Part shown: piece after piece, positions 25,964-36,110 of the stretch
Layout of the letters: every line of letters begins with the position of its first letter
Position numbering within the stretch: the stretch's first letter is position 1
Assembly (NCBI GenBank): GCA_903832665.1
Contig: CAILCG010000022.1
Location: forward strand, 62,001 to 126,000
Source of the DNA: an uncultured Methanomicrobiales archaeon
GTDB lineage: Archaea > Halobacteriota > Methanomicrobia > Methanomicrobiales > Methanospirillaceae
Direction: 5' to 3'
DNA: 64,000 bases
Translations under genes and position numbers: made by a program
The notes under the pieces: generated by a model
Told to the model about the DNA's origin: nothing
Databases searched by the model: none
The model's input: only the letters and a program-made list of their open reading frames with translations

Positions 25964-26296
25964 TTACTGCGCGTTTTCCTTCGTATTGATCTTTGCCGCC
26001 ATGATAAAATCGTTCAGGGTCAATCCCCCGGCAGGGTACGTGTAGAACTGAACTTCAACATATCGCGACTCTTTTAAGGAGATATCCGGAAAATGACCCT
26101 CCTGGGTTGCGAGATCCATGACCTCGGTAAAAAACGTAATGCAGGCCCCGGCACTCTCCCTCTCAAAGGTCCGCGCCAGGTGACCATTGTCCAGCGACCA
26201 GCCGGGTACCTGTATCAGGAGTTCCATGGTCTCCTTTCTCGTTAACGGCGGAGATCCCGCCTTATAGGTGGTGCATTTGTTCTGCGCGAGTTCCAT
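25964..26296 (-). CDS. Pterin-4a-carbinolamine dehydratase-like protein
   Basis: 110 residues from the ATG at 26296; the open frame starts 27 codons earlier but that part is not family-like. It has the PCD fold landmarks GWSLDNGHLARTF, EGHFPDISL and TLNDFIMAAKIN. The family dehydrates carbinolamine pterins; many archaeal members have unknown physiological substrates. The expected HHP-type active site appears here as GHFP, so one His is Gly. No pterin gene is nearby. Confidence 0.82.
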   Translation of the reverse strand: MELAQNKCTTYKAGSPPLTRKETMELLIQVPGWSLDNGHLARTFERESAGACITFFTEVMDLATQEGHFPDISLKESRYVEVQFYTYPAGGLTLNDFIMAAKINTKENAQ

Positions 26297-26366
26297 GGAT
26301 ATCAGTCGTCGTGCTGGACAAAAAAGTTTCTCCTGATGGGAGGAGAAGAACTCCCCCTTCAGGTTG

Positions 26367-27929
26367 TTAAGCAGCAACTGCTGCCGGCTGCTGCTTGCCG
26401 GACTGCACCTGCATGAGGACCATTACGATAAGCGAGATCGGGAGCGCAATGACTATCGGATCGACAGCAGTCGACGGTGATCCGAGAAGCGTGACCTTTT
26501 CGAAAATTGCCTGGCAAAGGCCAAGAGATTTTGCTTCTGCCGCGTGGATGAAAGCGGTCCAGAGGAACCAGATTACTGCACCGGTTACCATGCTGTAGAG
26601 CGCCGCTTTCGTGGATGGTGCTTTTGCATAGACTCCCACCGCAAAGGCCGGGAGGAATGCGCATGCACAAAGTCCCATGAACATGGCAGTTGCCCGGGCG
26701 ATGATGCTGATTGGCAGCATAAATGCGAGCACCGTTGAAACGACCATCATCAGCACAATGCCGTACTGGTGTGCCCGCATCGACAGGGCACACTCTTTAC
26801 CCCGACCCCAGAGATCGCACACCAGTGCCGTACCCATCGCATAGTAGAGTGCACTGAGGGTGGACATGGCGGCTGCAAGCAGAGTGAGCATGAAGATAAT
26901 GACAAAGAGATCCGGCATTGCCCTGTTAATGAAGAGCGGGATGATGGAATCGACATTTCCCCCTGCAGCATCAAGAGCGATCTTGCCAGTGGTCTGGTAG
27001 AAGTACACATTGGATAGTGCTCCGACCGTGAACGCGACTCCGGTCATCATCAGGATGAACGGCCCGCCAACGAGCACTGCGCGGTTCAGGGTTATTATCC
27101 TTTGCCGTCATGAATCGCACGACCAGCTGGGGCTGGGCAAGCACGCCGATCCCCACTCCCATGACAATTGTCGTGATAAGGGTGAACCACATCGGGGATC
27201 CAAGTACCGGCATGGATGTCCACCCGGTCATTCCCTGATCTGCAAGTGCTTTGGGAACGAGATGTGCCATATTCGTGAGCGCTGCAGAACCTGCGGTAAA
27301 CCTGCCCACTGCAATCAGGGTGAGGGTGAGGAGGACAATCATCCCGATCAGCATGATCGTGCTCTGGAAGGCGTCCGTGTACATCACGGCAATGAGTCCT
27401 CCGAACACTACGTAGACTGCGGTGATCAGGGCAAACAGGATCAGCGATGTGGAGTAAGGAATACCGAGTGTTGGCTCAATGAACCGTGCTCCTCCGATAA
27501 GGATGGCGGCTGTGTAGAGTGGCATCGAGACGACAATGATGAAGCCGGCAATGTATTGCAGGAGCGGGGATTTGTAGAGTTTGCACATCAGGTCCGGAAA
27601 GGTGACTGCGGAAATCGCTGGCCGATCTCCCGGGTCTTCTTGCCGAACAGGACGAATGCCAAGAGGATGCCAAGACCAATGTTTAAGACCGTAAGCCAGA
27701 TGAGTCCCATACCCATGGTCGCCGCCGACCCGCCAAACCCGATGATGGCTGACGTGGATATGAAGGTGGCACCGTACGAAAACGCAATAATGACCGGGTG
27801 ACTGTCGCGGCCTGCAACCAGATAATCTTCGGCGTTCTTCGTCTTTTTGTACCCAATGTAGCCGATGATGAGCGTTGCTGCAAGGTAGATCAGGACCAGT
27901 GCTGCCATGGAGACCGGGTTAACTGCCAT
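26367..27929 (-). pseudogene. Sodium:solute symporter (SSS) family transporter, broken by two frameshifts
   Basis: Three overlapping frames make one transporter of about 520 residues with some 12-13 membrane helices. The N-terminal piece has the SSS feature KNAEDYLVAGRD; the middle piece has GGLIAVMYTDAFQ; the C-terminal piece ends GKQQPAAVAA. Frame changes are near 27612-27614 (one T missing from a TTT, minus strand) and near 27091-27095. Homology on both sides of each break is uninterrupted, which points to consensus errors. aaggaggg precedes the ATG by eight bases. A 41-aa accessory protein overlaps its start. Substrate unknown; could be proline or another organic solute. Confidence 0.8.
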
Positions 27930-28044
27930 CTTCGCTGCCCTCCTTGTTCCAGTTCAGTAATCCGTATATAATACACGCCAGGGCTAAACCAATGGCAAGA
28001 CCATAGCCAATCAATATCTGAGGGTCAGGGATTCCAAGAAGCAT
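27919..28044 (-). CDS. Symporter small accessory protein (41 aa)
   Basis: A 41-residue single-helix membrane protein: MLLGIPDPQIL, then a hydrophobic stretch, then IIYGLLNWNKEG and a polar tail. The pattern (IPDP start, one helix, YGLxNWN) is that of small partners encoded beside SSS symporters in methanogens. Its stop overlaps the symporter start by 11 bases, so translation is probably coupled. Confidence 0.82.
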   Translation of the reverse strand: MLLGIPDPQILIGYGLAIGLALACIIYGLLNWNKEGSEDGS

Positions 28045-28312
28045 ACAAAACCTCTGGTAAACTCTTCATCACGACAATACAATGGGAACCAGGAAAATGC
28101 CGGGTTCCCTATCTAAAGGAGAATGCGTAGCATGGGCTCGATGAGAAACGTGTGAGACAAACCCATGGTGATATCATTGTTTACCGGATAATTATCTGGA
28201 AATCGTGGTATTTATGTGTTGTTAACCGGTCTTTGATGCACACTTATGGTCACTTGTGAACGGCACTGGCCGGAAAGACCATATTGCGCAAAGCAAAACG
28301 CAGTAATGAACT

Positions 28313-30460
28313 ATGTCCTCGGCATTTTCCACGTTGCACGAATCCCTCCAGCAGGTGCTCGCCCAGCGTCTGTACTGGACGGAGCTCCGCGAAGTGCAGG
28401 AGCGTGCATACACCGCTACCGCGGCAGGAAAGGACGTCCTGATCATTGCACCCACGGCCGGGGGAAAGTCGGAAGCTGCCCTGATACCGGTAATGGATGA
28501 TATCTTAAAACACGGCCGTATGGGTGTGGTATGTCTCTACATCTCGCCCCTGAAAGCGCTGATCAATGACCAGGAGGATCGTTTCAGGGAATTTTGTGTT
28601 CCCACATCGCTCACGGTGATGAAATGGCACGGGGATGTGCCCAAAGGGGATCGTGGCTGGAAGGAGGGAGAACCTCCTCATTTCCTGATGATCACTCCTG
28701 AATCCCTTGAGGTGCTCTTACAAGAGAAAGAACTCTCCAGGGATCTCCGGAATGTACGCACGGTCATTATCGACGAGCTCCATGCGTTTGTGGAATCGGA
28801 GCGCGGTGTGCAGCTCAAGGTCCTGCTCGACCAGCTTGACCGGATCACAAAACATCCCGTCCAGCGTGTGGGGCTCTCGGCGACTACAGGAAACCCTGAA
28901 GAGGTGCTCCGCTGGATGTCAGACGACCGGCACGGGAGCGAGCTGGTCGCTATCCCTGCGCCACCAAGAGACAAACAGTTCCGGTTCATTGTTGAAGAGG
29001 ACGAGGAGAAGAGGATCGATGCGCTGGTGGAGATAGTAAAGCGAAGAAAAGCCCTCGTATTCGTCAACAGCAGGAGCATTGCAGAGAGACTGATGAGATC
29101 GGCCTCAGGCAGAATCAGGAACCTTCACATCCACCATTCCTCCCTCTCACTGGCCACCAGGAAGGAGTCAGAAGATGCCTTTACGTCCCCGGATGGTGCC
29201 TGTATCATCTGCACGAGCACCCTTGAGCTGGGTATCGATATCGGGGATCTCGACGTTGTGGTTCAGGTAGGTCCCCCGAATTCGGTCTCATCGTTTCTCC
29301 AGCGGCTGGGACGGAGCGGGAGGCGCGACAAAGCGGCGTACGTGGCGTGGATCCTGAAAGATCCCACTGAATTCCTCTGCAGTGTGGCGATCATCGAATG
29401 CGCAATGAAAAAGGAAGTCGAACCCTTAACGCCGTTAAAAAAACCGTATAATGTATTTGTCCAGCAGCTGTGTCTTTACCTTTTCCGAAATGCCCGGGCC
29501 AGCCGAAGGCAGCTGGTCACTTCGGTGCTCTCGCATTCAGCTTTTGCTGACATAAAACCGGAGGTGCCGGACCGGATTGTCACGTACCTCATTGATCAGG
29601 GATTCCTGACTCCTGATGGCGAGATGGTGATGCTGGGGGAGACTGCGGAAAAGGAGTTCGGGCGCTCGAACTGGAAGGATCTTTATTCGACGATCAGCGG
29701 TGGGGGTGAGTACCGGGCAGTGACTACGGACGGGGAAGTCGTGGGCAAGCTCGATGCCCGTTTCGTCAACAGCCAGAAAGACGGGGAACTCTCTCTCGGA
29801 GGGTTGGGGTGGTCTATCGTCAAGTGCGACGAGGACCATAATCTCGTGGTCGTTGTGCCCTCAGGTTCCGCAACATCAGGAATTTTCTGGACCGGGGGCG
29901 AGAGCGGGTATTCCCCGCTCATCTGCAGGCAGGTACAAGCGATCCGGGCCCGGGGAGAGTCCTTGCTTCCGCTCGCGGATGCTGACAAAGAGATCCTCTG
30001 CACCGCAATCAGCCGGATTCCTGAGGGCCTTAGGGAGACCGGGCTGTTTATCCACGAGGATAAGAGTGAGAGGGGAGTTAGTGTTACTCTCTATTCCTCA
30101 AATGGCATCCAGTTTAACCGGCTTTTAACCCTGCTGCTCCAGAAACAGTTAGGAAGCAAAGCGCTGGTACGGTACAATGATTTTGTGATCAGGATCCTTC
30201 GTGCAGGAAAAGAGGGGGCTGGAGAACGGGTGGCGACTGCGGTTCGGGAGGTTCAGGGAATGGATCCCGAAGAGATACGCCCTTTACTCCCCCTGCCGCC
30301 ATCAGAGGGGTGGAAATTTGCCCGAGCCATCCCGGAATCCCTTTTTCGCGAGATGGTCTTCTCCGATCATTATCGTGTTGAAGAATTCATGGTTTCTTTG
30401 GGGGATATGACGGTAGGGATCCTGCCCGGTCTTCCGTTAAGACCGCCTCGGGAACTCTGA
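28313..30460 (+). CDS. lhr: Lhr-type ATP-dependent superfamily 2 helicase
   Basis: A 715-residue SF2 helicase. Motif I is APTAGGKSEAA, motif II DELH (with FVESERG after it), motif III GLSATTGNPE, motif V STLELGIDIGDLD, and motif VI QRLGRSGRR. A winged-helix and Lhr-specific C-terminal region follow. It is shorter than bacterial Lhr and resembles the Lhr-core forms of archaea, which unwind or anneal DNA/RNA hybrids in repair. It stands alone, divergent from the symporter unit. Confidence 0.9.
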   Translation: MSSAFSTLHESLQQVLAQRLYWTELREVQERAYTATAAGKDVLIIAPTAGGKSEAALIPVMDDILKHGRMGVVCLYISPLKALINDQEDRFREFCVPTSLTVMKWHGDVPKGDRGWKEGEPPHFLMITPESLEVLLQEKELSRDLRNVRTVIIDELHAFVESERGVQLKVLLDQLDRITKHPVQRVGLSATTGNPEEVLRWMSDDRHGSELVAIPAPPRDKQFRFIVEEDEEKRIDALVEIVKRRKALVFVNSRSIAERLMRSASGRIRNLHIHHSSLSLATRKESEDAFTSPDGACIICTSTLELGIDIGDLDVVVQVGPPNSVSSFLQRLGRSGRRDKAAYVAWILKDPTEFLCSVAIIECAMKKEVEPLTPLKKPYNVFVQQLCLYLFRNARASRRQLVTSVLSHSAFADIKPEVPDRIVTYLIDQGFLTPDGEMVMLGETAEKEFGRSNWKDLYSTISGGGEYRAVTTDGEVVGKLDARFVNSQKDGELSLGGLGWSIVKCDEDHNLVVVVPSGSATSGIFWTGGESGYSPLICRQVQAIRARGESLLPLADADKEILCTAISRIPEGLRETGLFIHEDKSERGVSVTLYSSNGIQFNRLLTLLLQKQLGSKALVRYNDFVIRILRAGKEGAGERVATAVREVQGMDPEEIRPLLPLPPSEGWKFARAIPESLFREMVFSDHYRVEEFMVSLGDMTVGILPGLPLRPPREL

Positions 30461-30547
30461 ATTTGCGGGATGGTTACCTTTCATGCCTGTCGGCTACTGA
30501 CTAGTTGCGGGGCATGGTTTATTACGCGGGGCTTAAGAGATCTCATT

Positions 30548-31015
30548 ATGAAAAAAAGTATGGTAATTTTCATTATTACTATCGTGCTGATGTTTGTCTG
30601 TGGTTGTACTCAGCCCGCACCAGTAGTTCAACCCGCAGCAACTCCGGTCCAAACCACGGCACCGACCGTACCGCAAGAAACAGTTGTTACCCCTCAGGCG
30701 ATCCTGACAACCGGAACAGTATCCCCGGCTGTTCCGAATCTTGTATCTGATAACACCGTCAGGATCAACAAAAAAGGATTCAATCCGGCAAACATTACCG
30801 TGAAATCGGGTTCGACCGTACGCTGGGTGAATGAGGACTCGACCTCCGACCCGGGCTTGTATAATCCCACGCACAGGATCGAGTTGGCAAATATTAAAAA
30901 TTCACCTCTGCTTTCTTCAGGACAGAGCTGGAGCTGGATTTTCGATCAGCCGGGAACATATAATTATAATGATATGCTCCATTCTGTCCCAAAGGGTACG
31001 GTTATTGTGGTGTGA
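30548..31015 (+). CDS. Cupredoxin-like lipoprotein with altered copper site
   Basis: 155 residues from the ATG at 30548. The signal sequence ends in the lipobox VCGC, followed by a Thr/Pro-rich linker and a plastocyanin-like domain: FNPANITVKSGSTVRWVNED, then PTHRIEL, then DMLHSVPKGTVIVV. In blue copper proteins the last segment supplies Cys, His and Met (compare HCSIHPSMAGTIVV in the paralogue at 63354). Here the Cys position is Asn and only one His is visible, so a normal type-1 copper site is unlikely. Confidence 0.8.
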   Translation: MKKSMVIFIITIVLMFVCGCTQPAPVVQPAATPVQTTAPTVPQETVVTPQAILTTGTVSPAVPNLVSDNTVRINKKGFNPANITVKSGSTVRWVNEDSTSDPGLYNPTHRIELANIKNSPLLSSGQSWSWIFDQPGTYNYNDMLHSVPKGTVIVV

Positions 31016-31017
31016 CT

Positions 31018-31236
31018 ATGCTTCAGAACGTCAGTTACGCTCTTATTTTTGGAAAACCACTTATCCTGTACCTCGGCGTGCTTACCCTCTTTGCCGTTCT
31101 GCTCATCGTTTCGATCGCTGTACTGAATTTTAAAGGGATACGCACAATACCGTTTAAATGGCATCCGCGAGTGGCTGCAATCGCCATATTTATTGCGCTG
31201 GTTCACGGGGCGCTCGGACTGCTGGCGTATTGGTGA
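31018..31236 (+). CDS. Small two-helix membrane protein
   Basis: About 72 residues with two hydrophobic helices joined by a basic loop (FKGIRTIPFKWHP). A His in the second helix (LVHGALG) and the WHPR segment recall heme-ligand or small cytochrome-like proteins, but no family is recognised. It starts two bases after the stop of the cupredoxin gene and is probably co-transcribed, so it may support the same exported redox function. Confidence 0.6.
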   Translation: MLQNVSYALIFGKPLILYLGVLTLFAVLLIVSIAVLNFKGIRTIPFKWHPRVAAIAIFIALVHGALGLLAYW

Positions 31237-31275
31237 CAGTCTTTGAAACACTTTTTAAAATAGGGTTCTGTTGTA

Positions 31276-31545
31276 TTACGCCCCGGTAAGGTGGTACAGT
31301 ACCGCACCCACAAAAATACCAAACAATGATGAAGATGTGGACAACATCCCTAAAAGGATGTACCCTACTATTGCCCCGATCTTTAATGGGGTGTAGGTCC
31401 GATTAAGGTTTAACCTGCGGATAACACGAAAGGATTTCGTTTCGGGCGATATCTGCGGTTTGTTCTTCTTTATTCGTATCATGGGGATCCACCTGATTAC
31501 CTGGAAAGGCTTTTTTTCTGTCCTTTCGGGCTCGTATTTAAACAT
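31276..31545 (-). CDS. Small membrane protein of unknown function
   Basis: An 89-residue ORF with a basic N-terminal half (RIKKNKPQ, RVIRRLNLNR) and two hydrophobic segments in the C-terminal half (IGAIVGYILLGML and FGIFVGAVLYHL). No family recognised. An internal ATG (MIRIKK) would shorten it by about 21 residues. It is convergent with the two-helix protein gene. Confidence 0.5.
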   Translation of the reverse strand: MFKYEPERTEKKPFQVIRWIPMIRIKKNKPQISPETKSFRVIRRLNLNRTYTPLKIGAIVGYILLGMLSTSSSLFGIFVGAVLYHLTGA

Positions 31546-31546
31546 C

Positions 31547-31861
31547 TACAAGAACCCGTATACACCATAATGGGAATATCTGGTATTAAAGTATTTTCAA
31601 TTTGTCATACCTTTAAATATTAGATAATTTTGAGTTTTTTTTGAAAATAAACCCCAAAATGCTCTTGAATGATGGGCATTTCGAATAGGGCTTTTATTTG
31701 GGTAAAAATGACTCGAATTTAGTCATCATCAGGACTCTTTATTCGATACCCAATCGGTAACGAAAGGTAAGAACCTGAAAGTATTGCTTACAAAAGACAT
31801 CGATTACGGACACGTTAAACGGGAAATTTGGGGATTACGAATCCCTCATCACCTTTTGGGA
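31547..31861. other. A/T-rich spacer
   Basis: About 315 bases; no coding frame. A small hairpin gggatt/aatccc with 3-base loop (31831-31845) lies just past the 3' end of tRNA-Ser and may stop or process its transcript. Confidence 0.5.
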
Positions 31862-31946
31862 CGCCGAGGGGGAGATTTGAACTCCCGAGGCGCGAAGCGC
31901 CAGTAGCTTTCGAGGCTACCGCCTTCCCGGGCTAGACTACCTCGGC
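31862..31946 (-). tRNA. tRNA-Ser (CGA)
   Basis: An 85-base class II tRNA with acceptor stem GCCGAGG/CCTCGGC, anticodon loop CTCGAAA (anticodon CGA), a long variable arm ggcgcttcgcgcc, and T loop AGTTCAAATCT. Discriminator base G; no CCA encoded. Confidence 0.93.
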
Positions 31947-32141
31947 ATATGATCTTCTTATTTTTTCCATCTCAATTGTTCTAATAGTTTTCTGAATGCC
32001 CGCTAGGGAATTTGCTTACCTGTCACAATGGATTACTTGCCGGTATAATGCACAAACGGTCATCGGGGAATATGCGTACGAAATAACCGTGTAGCGACCT
32101 AGGAACTCAGGAAAAAATATTGGGGTATCAAAATGAGAAAA

Positions 32142-33740
32142 TTACATCATGCCCGGCGGCATTGCGCCCGGCCTTGACTGGGTAATCATCATGTCATCGA
32201 CCCGGATGAGCATGACTGCAGTCTCGGATGCACTCTGGATTGACTGACGCTTTGATCTGAGCGGTTCAATGACGCCTTCTGCGAGCATGTCGATGATGGT
32301 GCCATTGTAGACGTTAAGTCCTGCATTCTTCTTACCCTTGGAGTGGACATTCTTGAGCTCGACTAATTTGTCGATTGGGTTGAATCCCGAGTTTTCGGCG
32401 AGGGTGCGGGGAATTGATTCGAATGCCGCTGCATAGGCTTCTATCGCAATCTGGACTCTTCCGCCCATGGTTGCTGCATAGTCCCGGACCTTCATGAGCA
32501 GTTCAGTCTCTACTGCGCCGCCACCGACTACATACGTACCATCTTCCATGGCATCCATGACAACACGGGTTCCATCGACAACAGCGCGTTCGAGTTCTTC
32601 GAGGAGATAATCGCTGGTTCCTCTCAGCAGGATGGTGATTGTCTTGGGGTTCTTGCACCCGGAGATGCGGGTGAGGTTCTCATCATTGTCCTCTTCAACA
32701 AGTTCTGCAACGCCAAGATCCTTTGAGGTCAATGACTCGGGTTTATTGAGGATGGTTGCATGCAATGCCCGTGCTGCGTATTTCATATCCGCTTCGGGAA
32801 CATCTTCGATGGCAAGGATTCCGCTCTTCGCCAGGTAGAACTGGACTGCGTCTGCAATTCCTTTCTGGCAGAGAAGGACGTTTGCACCGCTTTCGATGAC
32901 GGCATCTGCAAGTTTCTTTAGTGTCTCTCTTTCCTGCTCGCTGAATGCAGCGATCTGATCGGCACTTGAGATCTTGATCTTTGCCTTGACCTGTGTCTTG
33001 GTAATCTCTAAGGGGGTGGCAATCATTGCGACCTTTGCCTTGACGATCTTGCGGGGCATCCCGTCGTGAACGCGAACCTTATCAATGACTACTCCGCGAA
33101 TCAGTTCAGCATCGTCCATTGACTTGCCCTTCTGCTTCTTTATCATCACATCGTCTTCATCGATGAGATATTTCGAGCCATTCTTCTCGGCTACTGCCAT
33201 AACGGCATCAACGATGATGGCATCGAGCTTACCTTTGACGCATTCGATCGATTTGCCGGTAATTGCCGTGTCGGCAATTTTTAACAGGGTCTTCCGGTCG
33301 GTCGGGTCAACTTTGTGGGAGAGGCTGTTAACGATCTCGAGTGATTTCTTCATACCGAGACGGTAACCTTCTGCAATGACGGTCGGGTGGATGCCCTGTT
33401 CGAGCATGATCTCTGCCTGTTCCATCATTGCGCCGACAAGGATGACTGCGGTGGTGGTGCCGTCGCCGACTTCATCATCCTGAGTTCTTGCGACTTCAAT
33501 GACCATCTTTGCGCCGGGGTGCTGTACGGCAATCTCACTTAAGATAGTCGCGCCATCATTGGTAATCACGATATCGCCCGTGGAACCGACAAGCATCTTG
33601 TCCATTCCCCGTGGGCCAAGGGTTGTCCTTACAGCTCCTGCTATTGCCTTTGCTGCGGTAATATTCGAGCGCTGGGCTTCTTTGCCGCGATTACGCTCTA
33701 CATTTTCTTTTAGAATGATAATTGGCTGTCCAGATAGCAT
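32142..33740 (-). CDS. Thermosome subunit (group II chaperonin)
   Basis: 532 residues. The N-terminus reads [18 protein letters not shown] and the ATP site has [12 protein letters not shown] and [14 protein letters not shown]. The C-terminal tail is Gly/Met/Pro-rich (GAMPPGMM), the typical disordered end facing the folding chamber. It forms a two-ring ATP-driven folding machine with a built-in lid. A clear TATA box (33781-33790) supplies the promoter. Only one subunit gene occurs in this window; paralogues may exist elsewhere. Confidence 0.96.
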   Translation of the reverse strand: MLSGQPIIILKENVERNRGKEAQRSNITAAKAIAGAVRTTLGPRGMDKMLVGSTGDIVITNDGATILSEIAVQHPGAKMVIEVARTQDDEVGDGTTTAVILVGAMMEQAEIMLEQGIHPTVIAEGYRLGMKKSLEIVNSLSHKVDPTDRKTLLKIADTAITGKSIECVKGKLDAIIVDAVMAVAEKNGSKYLIDEDDVMIKKQKGKSMDDAELIRGVVIDKVRVHDGMPRKIVKAKVAMIATPLEITKTQVKAKIKISSADQIAAFSEQERETLKKLADAVIESGANVLLCQKGIADAVQFYLAKSGILAIEDVPEADMKYAARALHATILNKPESLTSKDLGVAELVEEDNDENLTRISGCKNPKTITILLRGTSDYLLEELERAVVDGTRVVMDAMEDGTYVVGGGAVETELLMKVRDYAATMGGRVQIAIEAYAAAFESIPRTLAENSGFNPIDKLVELKNVHSKGKKNAGLNVYNGTIIDMLAEGVIEPLRSKRQSIQSASETAVMLIRVDDMMITQSRPGAMPPGMM

Positions 33741-33780
33741 AATGGATTCTCCGATGATGTAAAAGGTTGAATTGAACTTC

Positions 33781-33790
33781 TATATATAAT
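33781..33790 (-). promoter_or_regulatory. TATA box of the thermosome gene
   Basis: Minus-strand attatatata lies about 41-50 bases before the ATG, which fits a start about 25 bases downstream and a short leader with ggag before ATG. Confidence 0.7.
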
Positions 33791-33820
33791 TGTTGAGTGT
33801 GTTTCCAAAAAAAGAGGATA

Positions 33821-34480
33821 TTAATCGATCCGGGAAATTTTGAAGAGCGAATATACCGGCACTCCCTCTACATCCTTGATGCCGCGCTTGTCAAAAATAA
33901 CGCAGATGGCAACCGGTGTTGCATTGTGCTTCTTTAGGTATTTCACAACTTCTTTCATGGTGTTGCCCGATGTTATCGTATCGTCGATGATCAAACAACA
34001 CCGGTCTTTCACCGCTGCAAAATTCCCGCTAATCGAACCTGTCGGGTCTTTGTTCTGGCTCTGTTTTGCCGGGAAGTATATTGCGAGATCCGCAGCCTCC
34101 TGATCTGCAATAAGGGTAGCAAGCGGTATTCCTGAGATTGCTATGCCAACAATGACTTCGGCTGCCGGAGATCCGATTTCGGTATCGTTCACCAATTGAT
34201 CTGATCCTTTATCAGGTGACTTTTTACGCATCTCTTCTTCCTGTGCCTGGTAGAACCGGGTCAGGAGCATTTTTGCGGTATCATCAAGCAGGGGCGCATA
34301 ACTCGATACTGCTGACCAGTCAATATGGACATCCTTTGGCGCGGTTGTTCCTTTTGCCTGGGTGAGAAGCCATGTCACGGTTTCCATGGACAGAGAGAGC
34401 TCATCTGCAATCTGACCCGGACTGTGCCCCTCTGCGAGGAGCATCTTTGCTCTGCTAATCAGATCGTCAAGGGAAGACAT
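33821..34480 (-). CDS. Orotate phosphoribosyltransferase-like transcriptional regulator (GfcR-type)
   Basis: 219 residues with an N-terminal helix-turn-helix ([22 protein letters not shown], about residues 18-39) and a C-terminal phosphoribosyltransferase fold with the PRPP loop [12 protein letters not shown]. Such fusions are conserved in Euryarchaeota; the haloarchaeal relative GfcR controls sugar metabolism genes, others are annotated as PyrE-like. Probably a regulator sensing PRPP or a nucleotide. It is followed upstream by nob1 and prs in the same direction, so PRPP synthesis and sensing are neighbours. Confidence 0.87.
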   Translation of the reverse strand: MSSLDDLISRAKMLLAEGHSPGQIADELSLSMETVTWLLTQAKGTTAPKDVHIDWSAVSSYAPLLDDTAKMLLTRFYQAQEEEMRKKSPDKGSDQLVNDTEIGSPAAEVIVGIAISGIPLATLIADQEAADLAIYFPAKQSQNKDPTGSISGNFAAVKDRCCLIIDDTITSGNTMKEVVKYLKKHNATPVAICVIFDKRGIKDVEGVPVYSLFKISRID

Positions 34481-34501
34481 ACCAGAGAGGTTCCCCGGTA
34501 T

Positions 34502-34957
34502 CTATTTAAGTTTTCTTTTTATTGCAGAGCCGCAGATGAGGCATTCCCCATCATGATCAAAGTACCTGCCGCATCCTGTACATCGATATTTCCAGTGGAT
34601 TCGTTTGGCTTTTCGCTGAAGGATGGGGTGTATCTGAATATCAAGAATACTTGCAACATTCTGGATGGCAAAATCATCGGTATAGAGAACCGCCCCCGTC
34701 TCTAGCGCAAGAGCAAGCAGCTCGCAATCGGTATCAGAGATAACTCCGGCATCCCGTGTTTTTTTTGCAGCCGCTGTCACTTTTTTCGTGCTCTCCGGTC
34801 CCGGTGACATTACCCGGAGGCCTTCAGCACATAACTTCTCAAATTTCCCCTTTGAGCGGATATCCCGCAGTTCATCGCAAACGGATGGTGTGGTATACAT
34901 CTCCCCCTCTACCGGGCATTCCGAGAAAAAAACACTGGCATCCAGGATGGATTTCAT
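34502..34957 (-). CDS. nob1: NOB1-type endonuclease (18S/16S rRNA maturation)
   Basis: 151 residues. The N-terminal PIN domain has ILDASVFF with the first catalytic Asp, ISDTDCELL and LYTDDFAIQN with the others. The C-terminal zinc ribbon is CTGCGRYFDHDGECLICG. In eukaryotes NOB1 cleaves the 3' end of the small-subunit rRNA; archaeal NOB1 does the same for 16S. Length and order match the archaeal family. Confidence 0.93.
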   Translation of the reverse strand: MKSILDASVFFSECPVEGEMYTTPSVCDELRDIRSKGKFEKLCAEGLRVMSPGPESTKKVTAAAKKTRDAGVISDTDCELLALALETGAVLYTDDFAIQNVASILDIQIHPILQRKAKRIHWKYRCTGCGRYFDHDGECLICGSAIKRKLK

Positions 34958-35011
34958 GGCCGCTCCCGAATAGGAAAAAAAGAAGATGTCTTGTTTATCA
35001 TCAGCATCCGG

Positions 35012-35869
35012 CTATTGTTTTGCACGTGTTTGTAGTGCATGGGCGATCTGGTCCGCTGCAGAGATCTTACTGCACCCTCGTTCAATGGTGTCACTGCAGA
35101 TAACATCCCGTATTCCCGCTTCCATAAGGCGGACGTAAGCGCCCCCTGTCAATACCCCATGCACGCATGCGGCGTGAACATCATGTGCCCCCTGTCCGTA
35201 GAGCATACTTGCGGCGGTTGCTATCGTACCACCGGTTGAGATGATGTCATCAACGATCACCACAGAGCGCGATGCAGCTGACAGCGCCTTGGGTGCCATG
35301 GTCACCTGTTCACCGCTCAGGCGGGTTTTTGCAAGATGATCGTACTCCCACTCTCCAGCGGATGCCACTTCCCCGGCAAAAGCCAGGGCGCCTTCATCCG
35401 GAGCAAGAATGAGCGGATCTTTCAATCCAAGTGTTTTGACATATGCGCCGATATCCGTTGCGAGGGAAATGTTGCGTGCGGGGGCCCCAAAAAACCTGAG
35501 CACATTGGGTTCATGGATATTGACCGTGATGCATTCGGAAACCCCCCTGCTGATTGCCCGGGCAACTGCGCGGGCACTGAGGGGTTCTCCTTTGCGATCC
35601 TGCCTGTCCTGTCGTGCGTACCCCATGTAGGGAATAACGAGGCGAATCTCTGAATCCTCGCAGGCATCGATCAAAAGAAGTAACTGGACGAGGGCATCGT
35701 TGTCCACAACGCTGCTGACGATTATGGTCTCATTGTCCAGCTCTCCGGTCACGAGATAGAGTTCCCCATCAGGAAAGCGGGAGTATTTAACGTCGATAAC
35801 GGTGGTTTTTTGCACTCGTGCGAGGCGTGTAGCAAGTATTTGGGATTTTTCAGTGCAAATCACTTTCAT
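35012..35869 (-). CDS. prs: Ribose-phosphate diphosphokinase (PRPP synthetase), archaeal type
   Basis: 285 residues. It has the catalytic loop PYMGYARQDRQDRKGEPLS, NIHEPN, and the ribose-phosphate loop VVIVDDIISTGGT. It makes PRPP for purines, pyrimidines and methanopterin. Gene order prs-nob1-gfcR-like suggests transcription as one unit; the gaps are 54 and 21 bases. Confidence 0.95.
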   Translation of the reverse strand: MKVICTEKSQILATRLARVQKTTVIDVKYSRFPDGELYLVTGELDNETIIVSSVVDNDALVQLLLLIDACEDSEIRLVIPYMGYARQDRQDRKGEPLSARAVARAISRGVSECITVNIHEPNVLRFFGAPARNISLATDIGAYVKTLGLKDPLILAPDEGALAFAGEVASAGEWEYDHLAKTRLSGEQVTMAPKALSAASRSVVIVDDIISTGGTIATAASMLYGQGAHDVHAACVHGVLTGGAYVRLMEAGIRDVICSDTIERGCSKISAADQIAHALQTRAKQ

Positions 35870-36067
35870 GATATCGTATCCTGATCGCGGAGGAGCAGCA
35901 TTCTTATTCTCTATTATGGTCTATTCGTGATAATAAACACAATCTGGTATTGACTTTTTCCTTTTTTTCGCAAACGTCCCTTTTCAATGATTGATCCTGG
36001 ATGTTCGCAGGACGATGTTTCCGTCCCCGGTGTGATCAGCTGAAAGTACTTAAACTATCATAGGTCA

Positions 36068-36075
36068 AATTATAT
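36068..36075 (+). promoter_or_regulatory. TATA box upstream of lonB
   Basis: aattatat lies 36-43 bases before the lonB ATG, with gaggtc as the ribosome binding site. Confidence 0.5.
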
Positions 36076-36110
36076 GAAAATCTTAAGGCTGAAAAGAGGT
36101 CAAAACCGCA

